From Manduca sexta (taxonomy: Eukaryota > Arthropoda > Insecta > Lepidoptera > Sphingidae): a stretch of 64,000 bases of DNA. The stretch's first letter is position 1; every line of letters begins with the position of its first letter. Where the stretch lies: NCBI RefSeq assembly GCF_014839805.1, contig NC_051135.1, positions 13,457,291 through 13,521,290 on the forward strand. Direction: 5' to 3'. The translations under genes were made by a program, and so were the position numbers. Shown here piece after piece: positions 23,194 through 34,766 of the stretch. The notes under the pieces were generated by a model. It searched no databases. It saw nothing but the letters and a program-made list of their open reading frames with translations, and had not been told where the DNA came from.

Positions 23194-24179
23194 CGTATAC
23201 ATATAACCGTTTAGTATATATTTAATGACTGATGATGATTGGATTGATTGATGATATAGGATTGTGGTAAAAAATAATACGCAATCACTGTTCATAACGA
23301 AAAAAGTGTCCGATTTTATTATGAATATATATTTTATATTCATACAAAAAAAAAAAAATCATAGCCCATTTATAAGTCACTCAAAAAGTTGACAAATAGT
23401 ACAAAAAATAAATATAACAAACCAATCTTTTGAATACTCTTAACTACTTACCAGTGGCGATGACTGATCGAATTTCAAAGTGGTAATGTGGGCAAAAATA
23501 CGCCGTAACTTTATTCTGCTCATTTAATAATATTATGGAAAAACCTTATGATATTTAAGTTAGTCTGTTTGTTTAAAGTTAATATGCTTTATTATTATAA
23601 TCTCAGCCTTATGTGTCAAGATTCAAATCTTTACTAAGGGCCGGCGCGTATACAGCGGCTCGCAGCATCGAATTTTTTACTGTTAAACTATTATCGACAT
23701 TATCTTCATGGAAATAATATTCAAAGTCATTTAACACAACAATGTAATGCAATTTATTATTTATTACAACAATACAACTTGTTTGCCGCTACAACTTCAT
23801 GGGCAGTTCGTCATAACCAAGATAATGGTTCTTCGACATTAAGGAGGTCGCTCCGGTGAGTTTTTGCAGCGATGCAACCTCATAACGGCCGCAATACAAT
23901 TACAACCTGCGCCTATCATAAAATTGCTGCAATGTTCTAAGTACGAGATATATCTCATATATCATATGTAAAGATACTTACCGATAATCGTGCCTTCTCT
24001 AAAGTTTGTGAATTTTTTATTGTCCCCTACTTATTTTGATCATGGACCTTGCTTTGATTAATGTTTGTCGTTTTGACTTGAAATTTTATCTAGGCAATAG
24101 ATCTTTTTATTTTTTTAAGATTTTTTAGGCAATTAAAAAAAAAACAATTCAGGTACCTACTTATATTAAAACAGTTTAT

Positions 24180-24185
24180 TTTATT
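24180..24185 (-). promoter_or_regulatory. Probable polyadenylation signal, gene B
   Basis: AATAAA in minus sense 20 bases past the TAA stop. Another overlaps just beyond at 24175-24180. Confidence 0.45.
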
Positions 24186-24204
24186 ATTATCATATAACTT
24201 AAAA

Positions 24205-24275
24205 TTATAATTGGCTGCTAGAATCTTCATCTCTCGAGTTATCTTCGGGCAGGAGAAAGCTCAGAGCTGCACACA
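24205..24275 (-). CDS. Gene B exon 11 (stop)
   Basis: CAALSFLLPEDNSRDEDSSSQL and TAA; Glu replaces the Gly of A and C in the tail. Confidence 0.82.
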
Positions 24276-27200
24276 CTGAAAAAAAAAACATCGTTCATAA
24301 AAATACATACTTCTTTGAGCCGCTACCTAGCGACCCTTTGTACTTTGCCAGGCTTCTAGGAAATATGTGAGCGTGATAATGTTTATTAAAATGGCTTTCT
24401 AATTGTCTGTTTCAAATGAGATTTCGTGCGATGAGGGCACACCGTAGAGATGTAAAATTGTAGATAATAAAGTTAGAACTGTATTACTAAACAATTAGCT
24501 CTATTATAGTTGTTCATGTTCTATATTGTTGTTATTAAGCGACGGCGAATGTCTTTTCTGCGTATTTTACTAAAAATATGTCAATGATTTGGTAATTGGC
24601 TTATTATTTTGGCTAAACTCAGAGCCTTAGAGTCCAAAGAAGGCCAGTAACTGAAAAATAAATGTAATGATTCAAACACCATTTTATAAAAGTAAGTTTA
24701 ATATAAAAACTTATCTCTCAAATCATGTTACTTTTGCATTTATTTCATTCCATTGTGGGGTCGGCGCAACGCATTTTTTTAAGCAAATTTTTGAAATTAC
24801 TCAGCTTAGTTTTTGCAGCCATTTGCATGAACGTAATGCTATGTAATTCTCTTCGAGAACTATATAGTAGATCGTGATAGCAAACCAAGATTTGCTATTT
24901 CTTGACTTAGGTATTTCCTACTTACAGAGTAATAGAGCTGTGAACCCGTAGAAGGTGGCGGTGCAAGCGGCGGCTAGTAACAGCCCGGCTACGTTGGCAC
25001 CGACGGCGGAGCCCAGTCGTCCGAACATGAGTACCGCGCCCACCGCTGTACCCCTGGAACAATGAATCTTCTTGTAAACCCACGCTGCCTGTGCACTAAG
25101 ATTGATTGTATTAGCACCATGCCTTACAAGATATCAATGTGTGACTGACGTTACATTTTGTACGATTAGTACCAAATACCCTGTTTTAAGAAATCGTGTG
25201 TCAAATATCAGAGATTTCAGAAGCCTCAGGACCCTCACGTTCTCTATGCACATTAAATACAGTCTCCCGGATAGCCCTTTGTGGTCCGTCAGCATATAGG
25301 TTCTATAGCATATAGCGCTTTCAGAATTCCAAATATGTTGGAAATTTTACACCTGTAACAATTCTTTTAAGCACCTATATACCATTCACTTTAAAAAGAG
25401 TAATTCCAATCATATTTAATTTTGAGGAGTTCCCTTTTGCATCTTTAAAGCCCAAAGTCCTATACTAACGATATCGAAATGATACCAAATCTGACGCCAA
25501 AACAAAATAAAAATCAGTCCGCAATTGATGGGGAAATCGGTGAATATACATTGGAAAGGAAATACATACCTACTGTCAAAAATAGAACCTCCGCCATTTT
25601 CTGAAGTTGGATAAAAGTTGTGATGAAACATACCTTAAACTCGTCGGGAAAAGACTAACAGCGTAGGCTATGACGGGTCCCATGCCCAGCGAAGACAGCT
25701 GAAGAGAGGACATGGTTACTCCGACGAGAACGCTGAAAGTAATCACCTCGTTATAGAATGTTAATGGTAGGGTACTTGTATCAGTGGCGGCCTTAGCCGG
25801 CGCGAGGCCTCGGCGGCAGAAAATAAAAAGGACCATGATTTTAATTTCCCGATAAACAATTTCGTAGATAAGATACTAGAAATGCTTTGGATAACAAGGT
25901 GATGACGATGCCCACCTAAGCGTGAGGCCCAGGACGTTGCCCGGTTCATCCTCCTAAGACCGCAACTGAATTGTATCCACCCAGATAACAACCATCCTAC
26001 ACAAAGGGTAAAACCCGCCATAGCGACCCGCTAATGTGTGTCGCGTTCCGGGATCAGCCTGTGTATATCCGGTTTATGTCAAGTGGCGCGGTATAAACAT
26101 GTCTCGTCAGTTAACATGTATCTGGACTCCACTTCACTTACCATCAGGTGGAATGGGGACACTTAGCTGTGCTCGTTTAAAAAAATAATTACGAAACACT
26201 CAACTAGGTATGTATACTACATAGGTTCTACAGAAAAAAATAAGTGTTATCTTCTGTTCGTTAGTTACTAAAAATTGATATTTTTGATGAATGATTTGTG
26301 GTTATTTAGGAATCGACATTATGATTGTAAGAAGATTTTATAGATATTTTATAGATTTTATAGATACGAAGATTTTAATGTTACTAAGAGTTGTCTTTTG
26401 TGGAATCAGTCTGAGTATCTAATACATTAGTTCAGTTTTGTTAACCGTCGAGTAGACACAATGATGTAGTATACAAAAGTAATAGACATACATGTTCGTA
26501 GTTAACACAGAAGTGAGACATGCGGCACCAACAATGGTGAACATTGTGACCAGCACCACCTTCTTGGAGAGCGGCATCACGCTGGCAGCCATCACAATCA
26601 CGCCAAATATGAGCGTGGTGATCACCATGATCTGGAACGTTTCGTGAGAGATGTCGTCCACGCATGCGCCGGTGTCAGTCTAGAAAAAAATAATACTCCA
26701 TAATAAAATTATAGATTTTATTACAATGTTATTTTTAATGATCCAATTTGCCTCATTAGAAATTGAGTATTCAATATACCTGCAAAGGACCCGTCCCTTG
26801 ACGGATACAACTCAAACGACTTTCCTGCTTGTAATTTAATGTCGCATAAAATAAATATTCTTTTTTTGTCTCTTTTAATAATTTCACTAAAAACTTACCG
26901 AATTGCCATTCTGGTTAAGTAGAACACAAATAGTGCCAACTTCGTCCTCCGATCCATCTAAAGCCCTGTTTAGTATATCGGGGGCAAAGAGAAACAGTCC
27001 GTTCAGTCTGAAATAAGAAAAACCTTTGTCAATCTATACATATTATAAAACAAAGTCCCCTTTTCTGTCTGCCTGTTTGTTATCGATTTTTTCCAAATCT
27101 ACTGAACGAATTTATATTAAATTTGGTATGGAGATAGTTACTAATGTGGTATGGAGATAGGTTCTTGACCCTGGGAGGGTTATAGGCTACTTCCTATCCC

Positions 27201-30200
27201 AGAAAACTTCTTCACACGTGCAAAGCCGCGAGCAAAAACTAGTTTTCATCATCACATCTGTTCCTGTTTTTTTGTTCAGCTCAGTGGCCGCCATTTAATA
27301 CGCCGAAGAATTTAACACTGGTATCCGGGAAAATAGTTTAACACCGGGAATATGATAATTATAATTCTAGATTTTTTCTAGTGTTTACCAACGAACAAGT
27401 AATAAAATAGCTATAAATACGTACACAGACATGATACCAAATGTGAGGAAGCTGGTAAGTGCGAGCCACTTGAAGTGTGGAGGCTTCAGCAGCGACATCG
27501 CACTCAGCTTGCGAGGACCCGGAGCCAGCTCGCCGTTGGAGTCGCTCGATCCCTCACTCACCGTGTCCGAGGAGCTATTCAAGGACTTTACCTGCAGAGT
27601 AAAGTAACAATGTTTTCGTGTTACAGTAGGAATAATCTAGCTAGTGTACCCGAGCTTAAATTATTACCGATTTTCCTTGCAGAATTAATGTACTGGATGT
27701 ATTAGGAATCTGTACGAAGGTACCGTTTTTTTCGTTACATGGCAGCTGCTAGCTAGAGAGCTAGCAACTAGATTCATTTCTAAGTTAAAGTCAATAAGTC
27801 TCCATCCTAATGTCATTGATAAAATTTTGAATAATAATTTAATTTCGTGTAAGAATCCTCTTTTTTTTTAAAATAAAATATGTGTCAATTCGATTCGGGT
27901 GCTTACTAACATTAATTGCTTTAAATACATTTATAAGTGACATTTTCCAATTACCTGGTACTCCTCTGGTGCCAAGCCAGTATTAGTAGAATACACTTTA
28001 CGCAATACTGCCAATGATTCTTGCCATTTTCCCCTGGCGGCTAGAAACTTGGGGCTCTCCTGCATTCCTAGCATAAAGGCTGCGGCAATGATCAGAGGCA
28101 TTACATAGACCACGGTGAGGAGGCGCCAGGGTCGGAAGACGAGCGTGCCTATCTCAAGCCGCCAGGAATAAGGGAGGATTAGCCAAGCAAGAGCTGGAAT
28201 TTAAAATAAGAAACCGCATAAAAGATTTGGTTGAGTAATAGTTTCATGTCACACAGTTTTGTTGTTAAGTGAACAAGCATGCGAAGAAAAATGCAGGCAA
28301 TTTTGTCAGCAAGTCAAAATGCTATTAAATGTGAAACATGGCAAACATTAGACAAAAATACTGCCATTTGACAAAAACTACATTTTTATACGTAAAAAAT
28401 AATTATACTTTGTTCTAAAATTAATAATTTTGTCCCTAATTTATAATTTTTAGTAAATTTGGATTATGCCAAGTGCAATCATTATGATGCAGCGTAGGCA
28501 GGCCCCCCACGAGATGGACCGACGACCTGATGAGGGTCGCCGGCGTCCGATGGATGAGGGCGGCCCAGAACCGGTCCCTGTGGCGCTCAATGGGGAAGGC
28601 CTACGTCTAGCAGTGGACGATTCCCGACTGAAATGATGATGATGATGAAGTGCAATAATTTAAAAAGTTAACGGCTTATTAAACACGATGGCACATTTGA
28701 TAAAGAATCCTTTAAGCATTTTTTTCCTTTTTGGTTGCGTTTTTCCATATTTGACCATGCTTGTATTATTATTATTATCCTACCTTTTCATCGCAACACA
28801 ATTTATCAGCGATGTCGCAAGAACAATTAGGATTTTAAAAATTAAGCACAAGAAATGTATCTACTTTACTCAGGAAAAAACTAGAATAAATCGTGTGTGG
28901 AAAAATTAGATCTAAATGAAAATTGCATAATTTTAAACCTCGGATAGATATTTTAATATCTCAGGATACGTTGGATGTAAATATTTGCATCTGTAGTTAT
29001 AGGTGCGACAACAATTGAATTTTACCTGGACTGAGGATTGATAGCAGCATGAGAAGTCCGTTACATACGAGCACAGTTATATCTCGATACTTCATTGGCA
29101 TGATCTCGCACGCGTATGCGAAGCAGATTGACGAGGGACACGATAAACTGGAAAGAGGGTGCGATATACTGTATTGTGTATTGTACTTACAGGGGCAGTA
29201 GATGAGATGCCGTTTATATCATCGACGCTAATAGAAATCAAAAATGTTTTTTTTTGCGGTCACGGCGACCCCACTGCACCTGATGGTAAGTGAAGTGGGA
29301 TCCCATATGGTATCGACGGACGAGAGATGTTTGCTCCTCGTCAGTCAACACAATTATCCCGGCCTTTTGGAATCAGATGTACATAGCCCGATTCCGGAAC
29401 GCAACACACTTACGTGGGACACTATATGTGAATTCCAACGCTTACGCCAACGACTAAGCCACGAAAATGTGCTGAGTGGCGATCGGAGCGGCACACGGCA
29501 CGCCGCGGCGGTGTCAGTGACATAGTTTAGTTTGCGATTAGCGTTAACGATTGTAAAAAGCATCTTGCCTTCGCCCCCTGCTGTATTTAAGTAGGTGCAA
29601 TTCAGGAATTCACTGTCCAACTCAAGGCATTCAGCTACAACTCAACACGCTGGTTTAATACGAATAGACACTCGCGCATCTTGCCTTCGCCGCTATTGTA
29701 TTTAACAGTAGGTGCAATTCAGGAATTCACTCAAGGCATTCAGCTACAACTCAACACGCTGGTTTAATACAAACAGACACTTGCTTAGTAATGTTGAAGG
29801 AACTATAAGTGTCAGTATTTGTAACGTATTTTGTTGATAGCGTTTGTGAAGCGCCTTGATTAATCACTATCTTACCACCAGGGTACAATAATAATAAAAC
29901 ACAATTATAATTTATTTGAACAATTTCTTATATATATTTTGCTATCTCCTACATAGCTAGATACTCACATTTTACTGGTGGTAGGTCTCTTATATGTGAG
30001 AGTCCTCCTGAGTAGGTACCACCGCAATATCTATTTCTGCCGCCAAGCGGCAGTGTTTAGTCACTGTGGTGTTCCGGTTTGAAGGGTATTGTAGCCAGTG
30101 TAACTACTGGATATAATAAGACTTAACATCCCATGTCTCAGGATGGCGAGCGCAGTGGAATACCAAACAATACTTTGTAATTCAAGGTGTTGGGTGGTGT

Positions 30201-33200
30201 TTTTTCTGTTTATTCTTTGGTCGTATCGCTTACCATCAGGCAAACGGCAAACTAGTCTCGTCATTCAAAACAATACAAAAAAAACTCACAACAAAGAGCT
30301 AGCCAATTTAAACAGCGCGAACCCTAAGAGATTCGGCATGAATGCAGCAGCCAGGCCCAAGAGCCCCGATATAGCTGACGAGATGATTAGCACTGGTTTT
30401 CGGCCCAGGGTGTCCGCCGCGCGACCCCACAGCGTCGCTGTCAGTATCACCCCTGGAACAACGTGCAATAATAAGGTTGTTTTCCGTCCAACATCGTGGG
30501 AGCTGACCTCGACCACGTGCTAATCGCTGCACATTCCACGTGGCCGTCTAACTACCCGGCGAGCTGCCGCCGGAGCCAGTCACGTGCAACATCGTGCCGT
30601 TCGCCTGATTCGGAGTTCCCCAGACCAGTGATTCGTGTTGCTTAGTACCAGTAACCAGAGCCGAGTGTAAAGCGGAGGTCCAAAAATAAAGCTCGTACCA
30701 CGTAATAACCCTGGGTTTTTATTGTCTCTTCTACTATCTATCTGCGGCGCTTCTTACTCGCCGCAGTAACGACTACTTTCACTGCATTTACCTTTGACGA
30801 TGACGAATATACGCACCTGCAAAGGTCTATTTGCTGAATAAGGGGTCGACCATTAATTACGTGATGTTTTTTAGTGACTAGTAACCCCTTCCCCCTGGTG
30901 ATATGTGGTGTGGTTTTAGACTACCCCTACCCAAAATCACGTGTTTTTTTTGGTACAAAGTACATTAACATTTTTATAATTATCTTTAAATACAGGTATA
31001 ATCAGATAAATCTCATAACACCCCCCTCCTCCCCTCCTTGTGATATTTCGTGATTTTAGTTCCGAACTCCCCCCTTTCAAGCCTCACGTAATTAATGGAC
31101 GATCCCTAAATAACTGATTTGATTTGATTTGGGGGCAGTGTAACGACGCCAAGATACTATGATAAAAAAATGCTGCAAATTGTGCTATATATCGCTTATT
31201 CCTCGTAGTCGTACACTCTTGACAGAGTGGTCGTGGTCCGAGTAAAAAGCTGTCGTTTTCGCGATGCGTCGCCATATGCCTCGATGTTTGGCGGAGTGGA
31301 AGCATCTGTCTATAGAGGATCTATAAACTACATAATATTAATAATATGGGGGGATTATATACACTTATATTCAATTTTAAATTATGTAAATTATCCCTTG
31401 CTTTTTGAAACTGAAGTTTCATATACTTATTTCATTAAGCAAAAGATCTGGTTCTGTTATCTCCGTTTTGAAGGACATCTACAGCTTTATCACCTAATGT
31501 ACTAACGACTCACGAAGAAAAACATTATCACTAATTAATTTAATTACTGCTTTTTATTTGTATGATTAGCAAATCGTGTATAATAGCAATTAATAGATAT
31601 TGATGTAGATTATTGGCACATTGCAAACATACATTTTTCCTAATCAACATTTTGAATACTTAAAGTTATATCTTCTTCAATATCATTGGAAATTCCCATC
31701 TACGTCAGATGATTGAGTAGCAAAAAAGAAAAAGCGAGGCACAATCTGCGCCTACGTTGGTGATTATTACACCGATTGTAGCCCAAATACACGGCCGCAA
31801 TTTTGGCAACGGATTTGTGTGTTCGTATTAAGATCATAGCACACATATCAAAGAGATCATCACCGTATCAACTCAAGCCGCGCAGTATTTTTTTTATGAA
31901 ACTCTCTACTGCAAAGCACACTAATCGGAATACTAACGTAATCGCCTCGCCTCATGACAAGCTCACGAACCGCGGTGAGTGGTCAATTTGCAGTTCCCAC
32001 GCTTGCAGCTCGTCGTCCCCGCAACCTGGGCCCTTATTCTGTAAGATAGTGTAAACGCGTAACGCGGCCGAGTCATGTCATCTTTGAGAAATGTGCGTGA
32101 AATGGTATTCTGTAAGCCAAATTTCTATAGTCCTACACATCCGCCCTTATTCTGTATGATAGTGTAAACGCGTAACGCGGCCGTGTCATGTTATCTTCGA
32201 GAAATGGAATGGTATTCTGTAAGCCAAATTTCTATAGTCCTAAACATGATGCGTTGTGTTACGTGCTTGTTACACACTGTCAAAATAACGTGCGGGATAG
32301 AGAATAAGGCCCCTCTTCTCGAACGTGCTGTCATTCCCAAGAAAACTTCCAGTCGTGTTGCGCGCGTGTTTTGTTGAATTTGTAGGTTATATTTCAAATA
32401 ACGATGAATAAGAAGAAACTGCAGAAATTAGAAAATATCTATATGATTCAAGTGTCTCTAAATACATTCGGATTGATACTGATCTGGTGCCAGCCATGTC
32501 AACCAGTGGCCAGCCGTAGCCGAGTCGACGTACTGGAGCTGCTAATCCGCTTAAGATACGTGCTTACGCTAGGTGAACGCCTGTTTGATGGCGAGGTGAA
32601 AGGCGATACGGTGACGATCCGTTTCCGAGTTGATATGTGTGCTGTGATCTTTAGGTGGAGGTAAAACGGAGCGACCGCGCCGAATTTCAGGCTTGTGGGC
32701 TCGCCGTTTCAAGCAGGCGTAATCGTGAGCGAAAACACCGTCTGATGCTTCGGTAAAAACAATGCAAAGCATGAAGGAAAATATCTCATTGTATGGTAAC
32801 CTGTATATCTGAGAGTTCTGAAGTTCTACATAAGAATGTGCGTTTAGGCCAAGGTGGTGGACTAAGGCCAAAAACCTTCTCAGTGGTGGGTGAGTCCTGT
32901 ACAGCTGTGGGATAGTATATACAAGGCTGATATTACTATGAAAATATCTCTACTTACCAATATTAGGTATGGATGTGAGAATGCCTTTCAAGTTATCTGG
33001 GATCTCAAGGTCACACGTGGCAGTTGGCATTACGAACGCGATGCCGATCATCTCCAGCACGGTCGCCAGCAACGTAAACAGCATCAGGCTGCTGTGGAAC
33101 CACTGATACTTTCCGTAGCCTGACACATTAACCTTCATTAGAGCATGAGTATATATTTCATGAGCGAAGAAGCAAGTGAGCTCATCCTGCATGAAAGATT

Positions 33201-34766
33201 GACAATGATTGGATTCTTATTACAGCATGGCTGTTTGTATAAATATTAAAAATAACACATGCTAAGCGCATTAGATTCTGTCCGGATTTGATGTTGACCT
33301 TCGGGGGACCGTCTAGCCGAGTCTCTAACCCTATGTACATACAACACACGGCATATCATCTCTCTCTAAGCCCCAATAAGTCGCTTCTTGCGACAGGCAG
33401 GGGTACCGTGGCGAAATTCTTTAGATGCGCCGAGCCACAGGGCACAAGTGCATGTAATCTTGGACTGTGACAAAATTAAATCGTTTTCTTTCTTTCCAAT
33501 ATTTTACTCACCAACATTGTTAATAGATGAATTATTAATAATAAGCGCAAAAATTATAAACATCATACTTTTCGTCACATTTAGTAAATCATAAGATAAT
33601 TATTAGGTAATAAAAAATAAAACTGTCTTCAAAAATCCATAATACAAAAGAAAAATAATTTAACTTTAGGTATACAGTGATGGCCAACTAATTAGGGGCA
33701 CTGGCTTGCTAAGGTAACGGCACCATAGATGGCCCACTTTATTTTCGAATCTTTATAAAATAAGTAGTATCATGATTGGAAATATAGAAAAATCTTTGAT
33801 TATTAATTTACCTATATTAGGTGCCAAATTCAAACAAAGTTTTATCTGTATAACATAAACATAAAAACAGGAATTACAGAAATCACACAGGTTGTGCTCA
33901 AATAATTTCTTGTTAACCCCTATAAATAATATGGATTATTTTATTGGTTTGTAATAGTTTTGAAATTGTTTTTATTTCTAATTAAAAGGTTTAATATTTT
34001 GTGAGTTAAAAAACAGATCAAAGTAATTCTCATCCTCTTTAATTTTATGAAATTTCCTTACGCATCTTATAAGTTTAAAATCAAACAATAATATTATTAA
34101 AATTGTAGCATCTTCAACCTTTATTTAATACATATTAAAAATAATCATCAAAATCATATTTAGTTCTGAGGAGAACCCTTCTAGACATTCGAAGTCCAAG
34201 GCAAAATAAAAATATTCTTATTGCAATAGCATTTTAAGTCTTTACTGAACCAAATACAAAAATAAATATTATATTAAAGTACTGTTTGACTTGGAAGAGT
34301 TTTACGTCTTCAAAGTCCAGAGTCCCATGCTAAATAATTAAATTTAAAATATTCCGATATTATACGAAAACTAATGCAAAAGGAATCATTTATACGTACA
34401 CAAAAAAATACGTGAATTAACTCCCCTATCCTTTTGAAGTCGGTGAATTATTACTTAGTTATTATTATAACCAGGCCTTTTTGTCACTTCTTTTTCAGAG
34501 GCACGTTAATTCTCGATTCTCGGTATTTTCGAAATTTCCCTTGGAAGCACTGCGTGTCCTCACAAAAAAGCCCTGATTATAACTAATCACAATAATTACA
34601 TTTACCTATTTGTTTTTTTTTTTATCTACTTATCTAGTTCTAGAGCTCACTTAAAACACTTTCACTGACCTGCCAAATCTAAAGCATCTTCTAAATCCAC
34701 ATTCTCCATTTCTTTTACTTTAGTCTCAAATGTTAAGTCACTTTGCACGTCAACCTTTCCCTTCAT
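24205..34766 (-). CDS. SV2-like MFS transporter B (11 exons, 514 aa)
   Basis: Join of minus-strand exons 34766-34670, 33119-32958, 30452-30290, 29147-29026, 28193-27955, 27591-27425, 27007-26899, 26679-26492, 25732-25634, 25053-24926 and 24275-24205. The total is 1545 nt, ending TAA. Exon lengths and phases equal those of A and C. Helix layout and MFS motif A are as in A, so the same class of transporter is inferred. Copy-specific changes include LASSL for LAGSL at the end of exon 3, a Cys in TM5 (VLVCNG), LNQNGNS in the luminal loop and LLPEDNS in the tail. It is closer to C than to A. Intron 3 carries a repeat inserted 6-7 bases past the exon 3 donor. The frame is intact throughout, so the gene should be functional if spliced normally. 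Confidence 0.85.
24926..25053 (-). CDS. Gene B exon 10
   Basis: TM11 and part of TM12; the same protein as in A up to the last complete residue (Leu here, Val in A, Phe in C). Confidence 0.87.
25634..25732 (-). CDS. Gene B exon 9
   Basis: TM10 (VLVGVTMSSLQLSSLGMGPV) and SLFPTSLR, where A and C have Arg in place of the first Ser. Confidence 0.85.
25733..26491. other. Gene B intron 8
   Basis: Carries the shared repeat at about 26040-26175 (tcgcgttccgggatcagcc to the ccatcaggtggaatgggga block). No gene. Confidence 0.5.
26492..26679 (-). CDS. Gene B exon 8
   Basis: TDTGACVDDISHETFQ, TM8, PLSKKVVLV and TM9. Acceptor TTTCTAG. Confidence 0.85.
26899..27007 (-). CDS. Gene B exon 7
   Basis: LNGLFLFAPDILNR then DGSEDEVGTICVLLNQNGNS. 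Donor GTAAGT. Confidence 0.85.
27033..27243 (+). mobile_element. Short LEP1-like Helitron in gene B intron 6
   Basis: Starts TCTATACATATTATAAAAC, has the Helitron core (gacctgggagggttataggc type) and ends gcaaagccgcgagcaaaaACTAGT at 27243. Absent in A and C. Confidence 0.6.
27425..27591 (-). CDS. Gene B exon 6
   Basis: Ser/acidic loop (SSSDTVSEGSSDSNGE), PGPRKL and TM7. Donor GTACGT. Confidence 0.82.
27592..27954. other. Gene B intron 5
   Basis: Aligns along its length with intron 5 of A and C apart from a short B-only stretch at about 27715-27765. Nothing else seen. Confidence 0.4.
27955..28193 (-). CDS. Gene B exon 5
   Basis: LAWLILPYSWRLEIG, TM6 and the GMQESPKFLAARGKW loop. Donor GTAATT is weaker than the GTAAGT of A and C. 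Confidence 0.86.
28484..28647 (+). pseudogene. RTE-type LINE 3' end, 164 bp
   Basis: Translates as PPTRWTDDLMRVAGVRWM then RSLWRSMGKAYV, a stop, and QWTIPD, the well-known end of RTE polymerases, followed by (gat)n. It is flanked by aagtgcaatcatt (28471-28483) and aagtgcaataatt (28648-28660), a 13-bp target duplication with one mismatch. The matching site in C is empty. Confidence 0.8.
29026..29147 (-). CDS. Gene B exon 4
   Basis: TM4 end, EIMPMKYRD loop and TM5 start; TM5 reads VCNGLLMLLSILSP, different from both A and C. Confidence 0.85.
29560..29787. repeat. Tandem duplication of about 112 bp
   Basis: The stretch from catcttgccttcgcc through aggtgcaattcaggaattc to ggtttaatac(g/a)aa is present twice in a row (about 29560-29677 and 29678-29787) with small differences. 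Confidence 0.7.
29970..30283 (-). mobile_element. Retroposon-like repeat inserted at the exon 3 donor of gene B
   Basis: In minus sense it starts with a T-run and tgaatgacgagactag and ends at ctaccaccagtaaaa. Relatives are at 44055-44335 (plus) and, truncated, at 42335-42500 and 12400-12465. Flanking actcaca (29963-29969 and 30284-30290) is its target duplication. Class not recognised; possibly the 3' part of a LINE or a SINE. Confidence 0.7.
30290..30452 (-). CDS. Gene B exon 3
   Basis: Motif A (WGRAADTLGRK), TM3 and start of TM4. The donor GTGAGT is kept, but intron sequence after +6 is the T-rich end of an inserted repeat. Confidence 0.85.
30472..30772 (+). repeat. LTR-like block shared by B and C
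   Basis: GC-rich, with cacgtggccgtc, a poly(A) signal in gaggtccaaaaataaagc, and an end gccgcagtaacga. The same block is at about 46860-47215 in intron 2 of C, but not in A. It looks like a solitary LTR or its piece. Confidence 0.5.
30841..31106. mobile_element. MITE with TA target duplication
   Basis: Ends read aggggtcgaccattaattac and, inverted, gggatcgtccattaattac, both continuing gtga. Flanked by TA on each side. C and A have an uninterrupted gaataaatgac or gaatatatgac at this place. The TA duplication suggests a Tc1/mariner-type source. Confidence 0.75.
32028..32313. mobile_element. MITE with inner tandem duplication
   Basis: Inverted ends gggcccttattctgt (32028-32042) and ggggccttattctct (inverted, 32299-32313). 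The left part is duplicated with a 113-bp period (32031-32143 and 32144-32250), including the left end itself. Confidence 0.6.
32655..32940 (+). repeat. Ancient SINE-like repeat in gene B
   Basis: Best preserved of the three shared copies: caccgtctgatgcttcgg, then gaaggaaaatatctc, then ggtggactaaggcc, then aaggctgatatta. It shares the body of the active SINE, but its head has no clear A and B boxes. Confidence 0.55.
32958..33119 (-). CDS. Gene B exon 2
   Basis: GYGKYQWFHSS, TM1 and CDLEIPDNLKGIL. B alone has MPTAT where A and C have MPAAT. Confidence 0.85.
33120..34669. other. Gene B intron 1
   Basis: Shared GC-rich repeat at 33270-33450, then AT-rich DNA that aligns with intron 1 of A (19480-20263) and C (49740-50786). 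No coding sequence. Confidence 0.5.
34670..34766 (-). CDS. Gene B exon 1 (start)
   Basis: Residues 1-32 begin MKGKVDVQSDLTFETK. The same frame stays open upstream to about 35066, but only the ATG at 34766 is conserved with A and (in position) with C, so I take it as the start. Confidence 0.75.

Larger units (their letters stand above)
20361..24204. other. Spacer between genes A and B
   Basis: 5' flank of A and 3' flank of B. It aligns in blocks with 34767-37380 and 50884-55625, for example around gaaactggttattattaaag at 21196, 35196 and 51306. It includes an (AT)n tract. No open frame with a credible product is seen. The promoter of A should lie in 20361-21000, but I cannot place it. Confidence 0.55.
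29148..30289. other. Gene B intron 3
   Basis: Contains a shared repeat copy (about 29255-29420), a direct duplication (29560-29787), a block inverted relative to C (about 29600-29870), and the repeat insertion at 29970-30283. No host gene. Confidence 0.5.
30453..32957. other. Gene B intron 2
   Basis: Contains an LTR-like block (30472-30772), a TA-flanked MITE (30841-31106), a foldback MITE (32028-32313) and the ancient SINE (32655-32940). Nothing coding. Confidence 0.55.
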
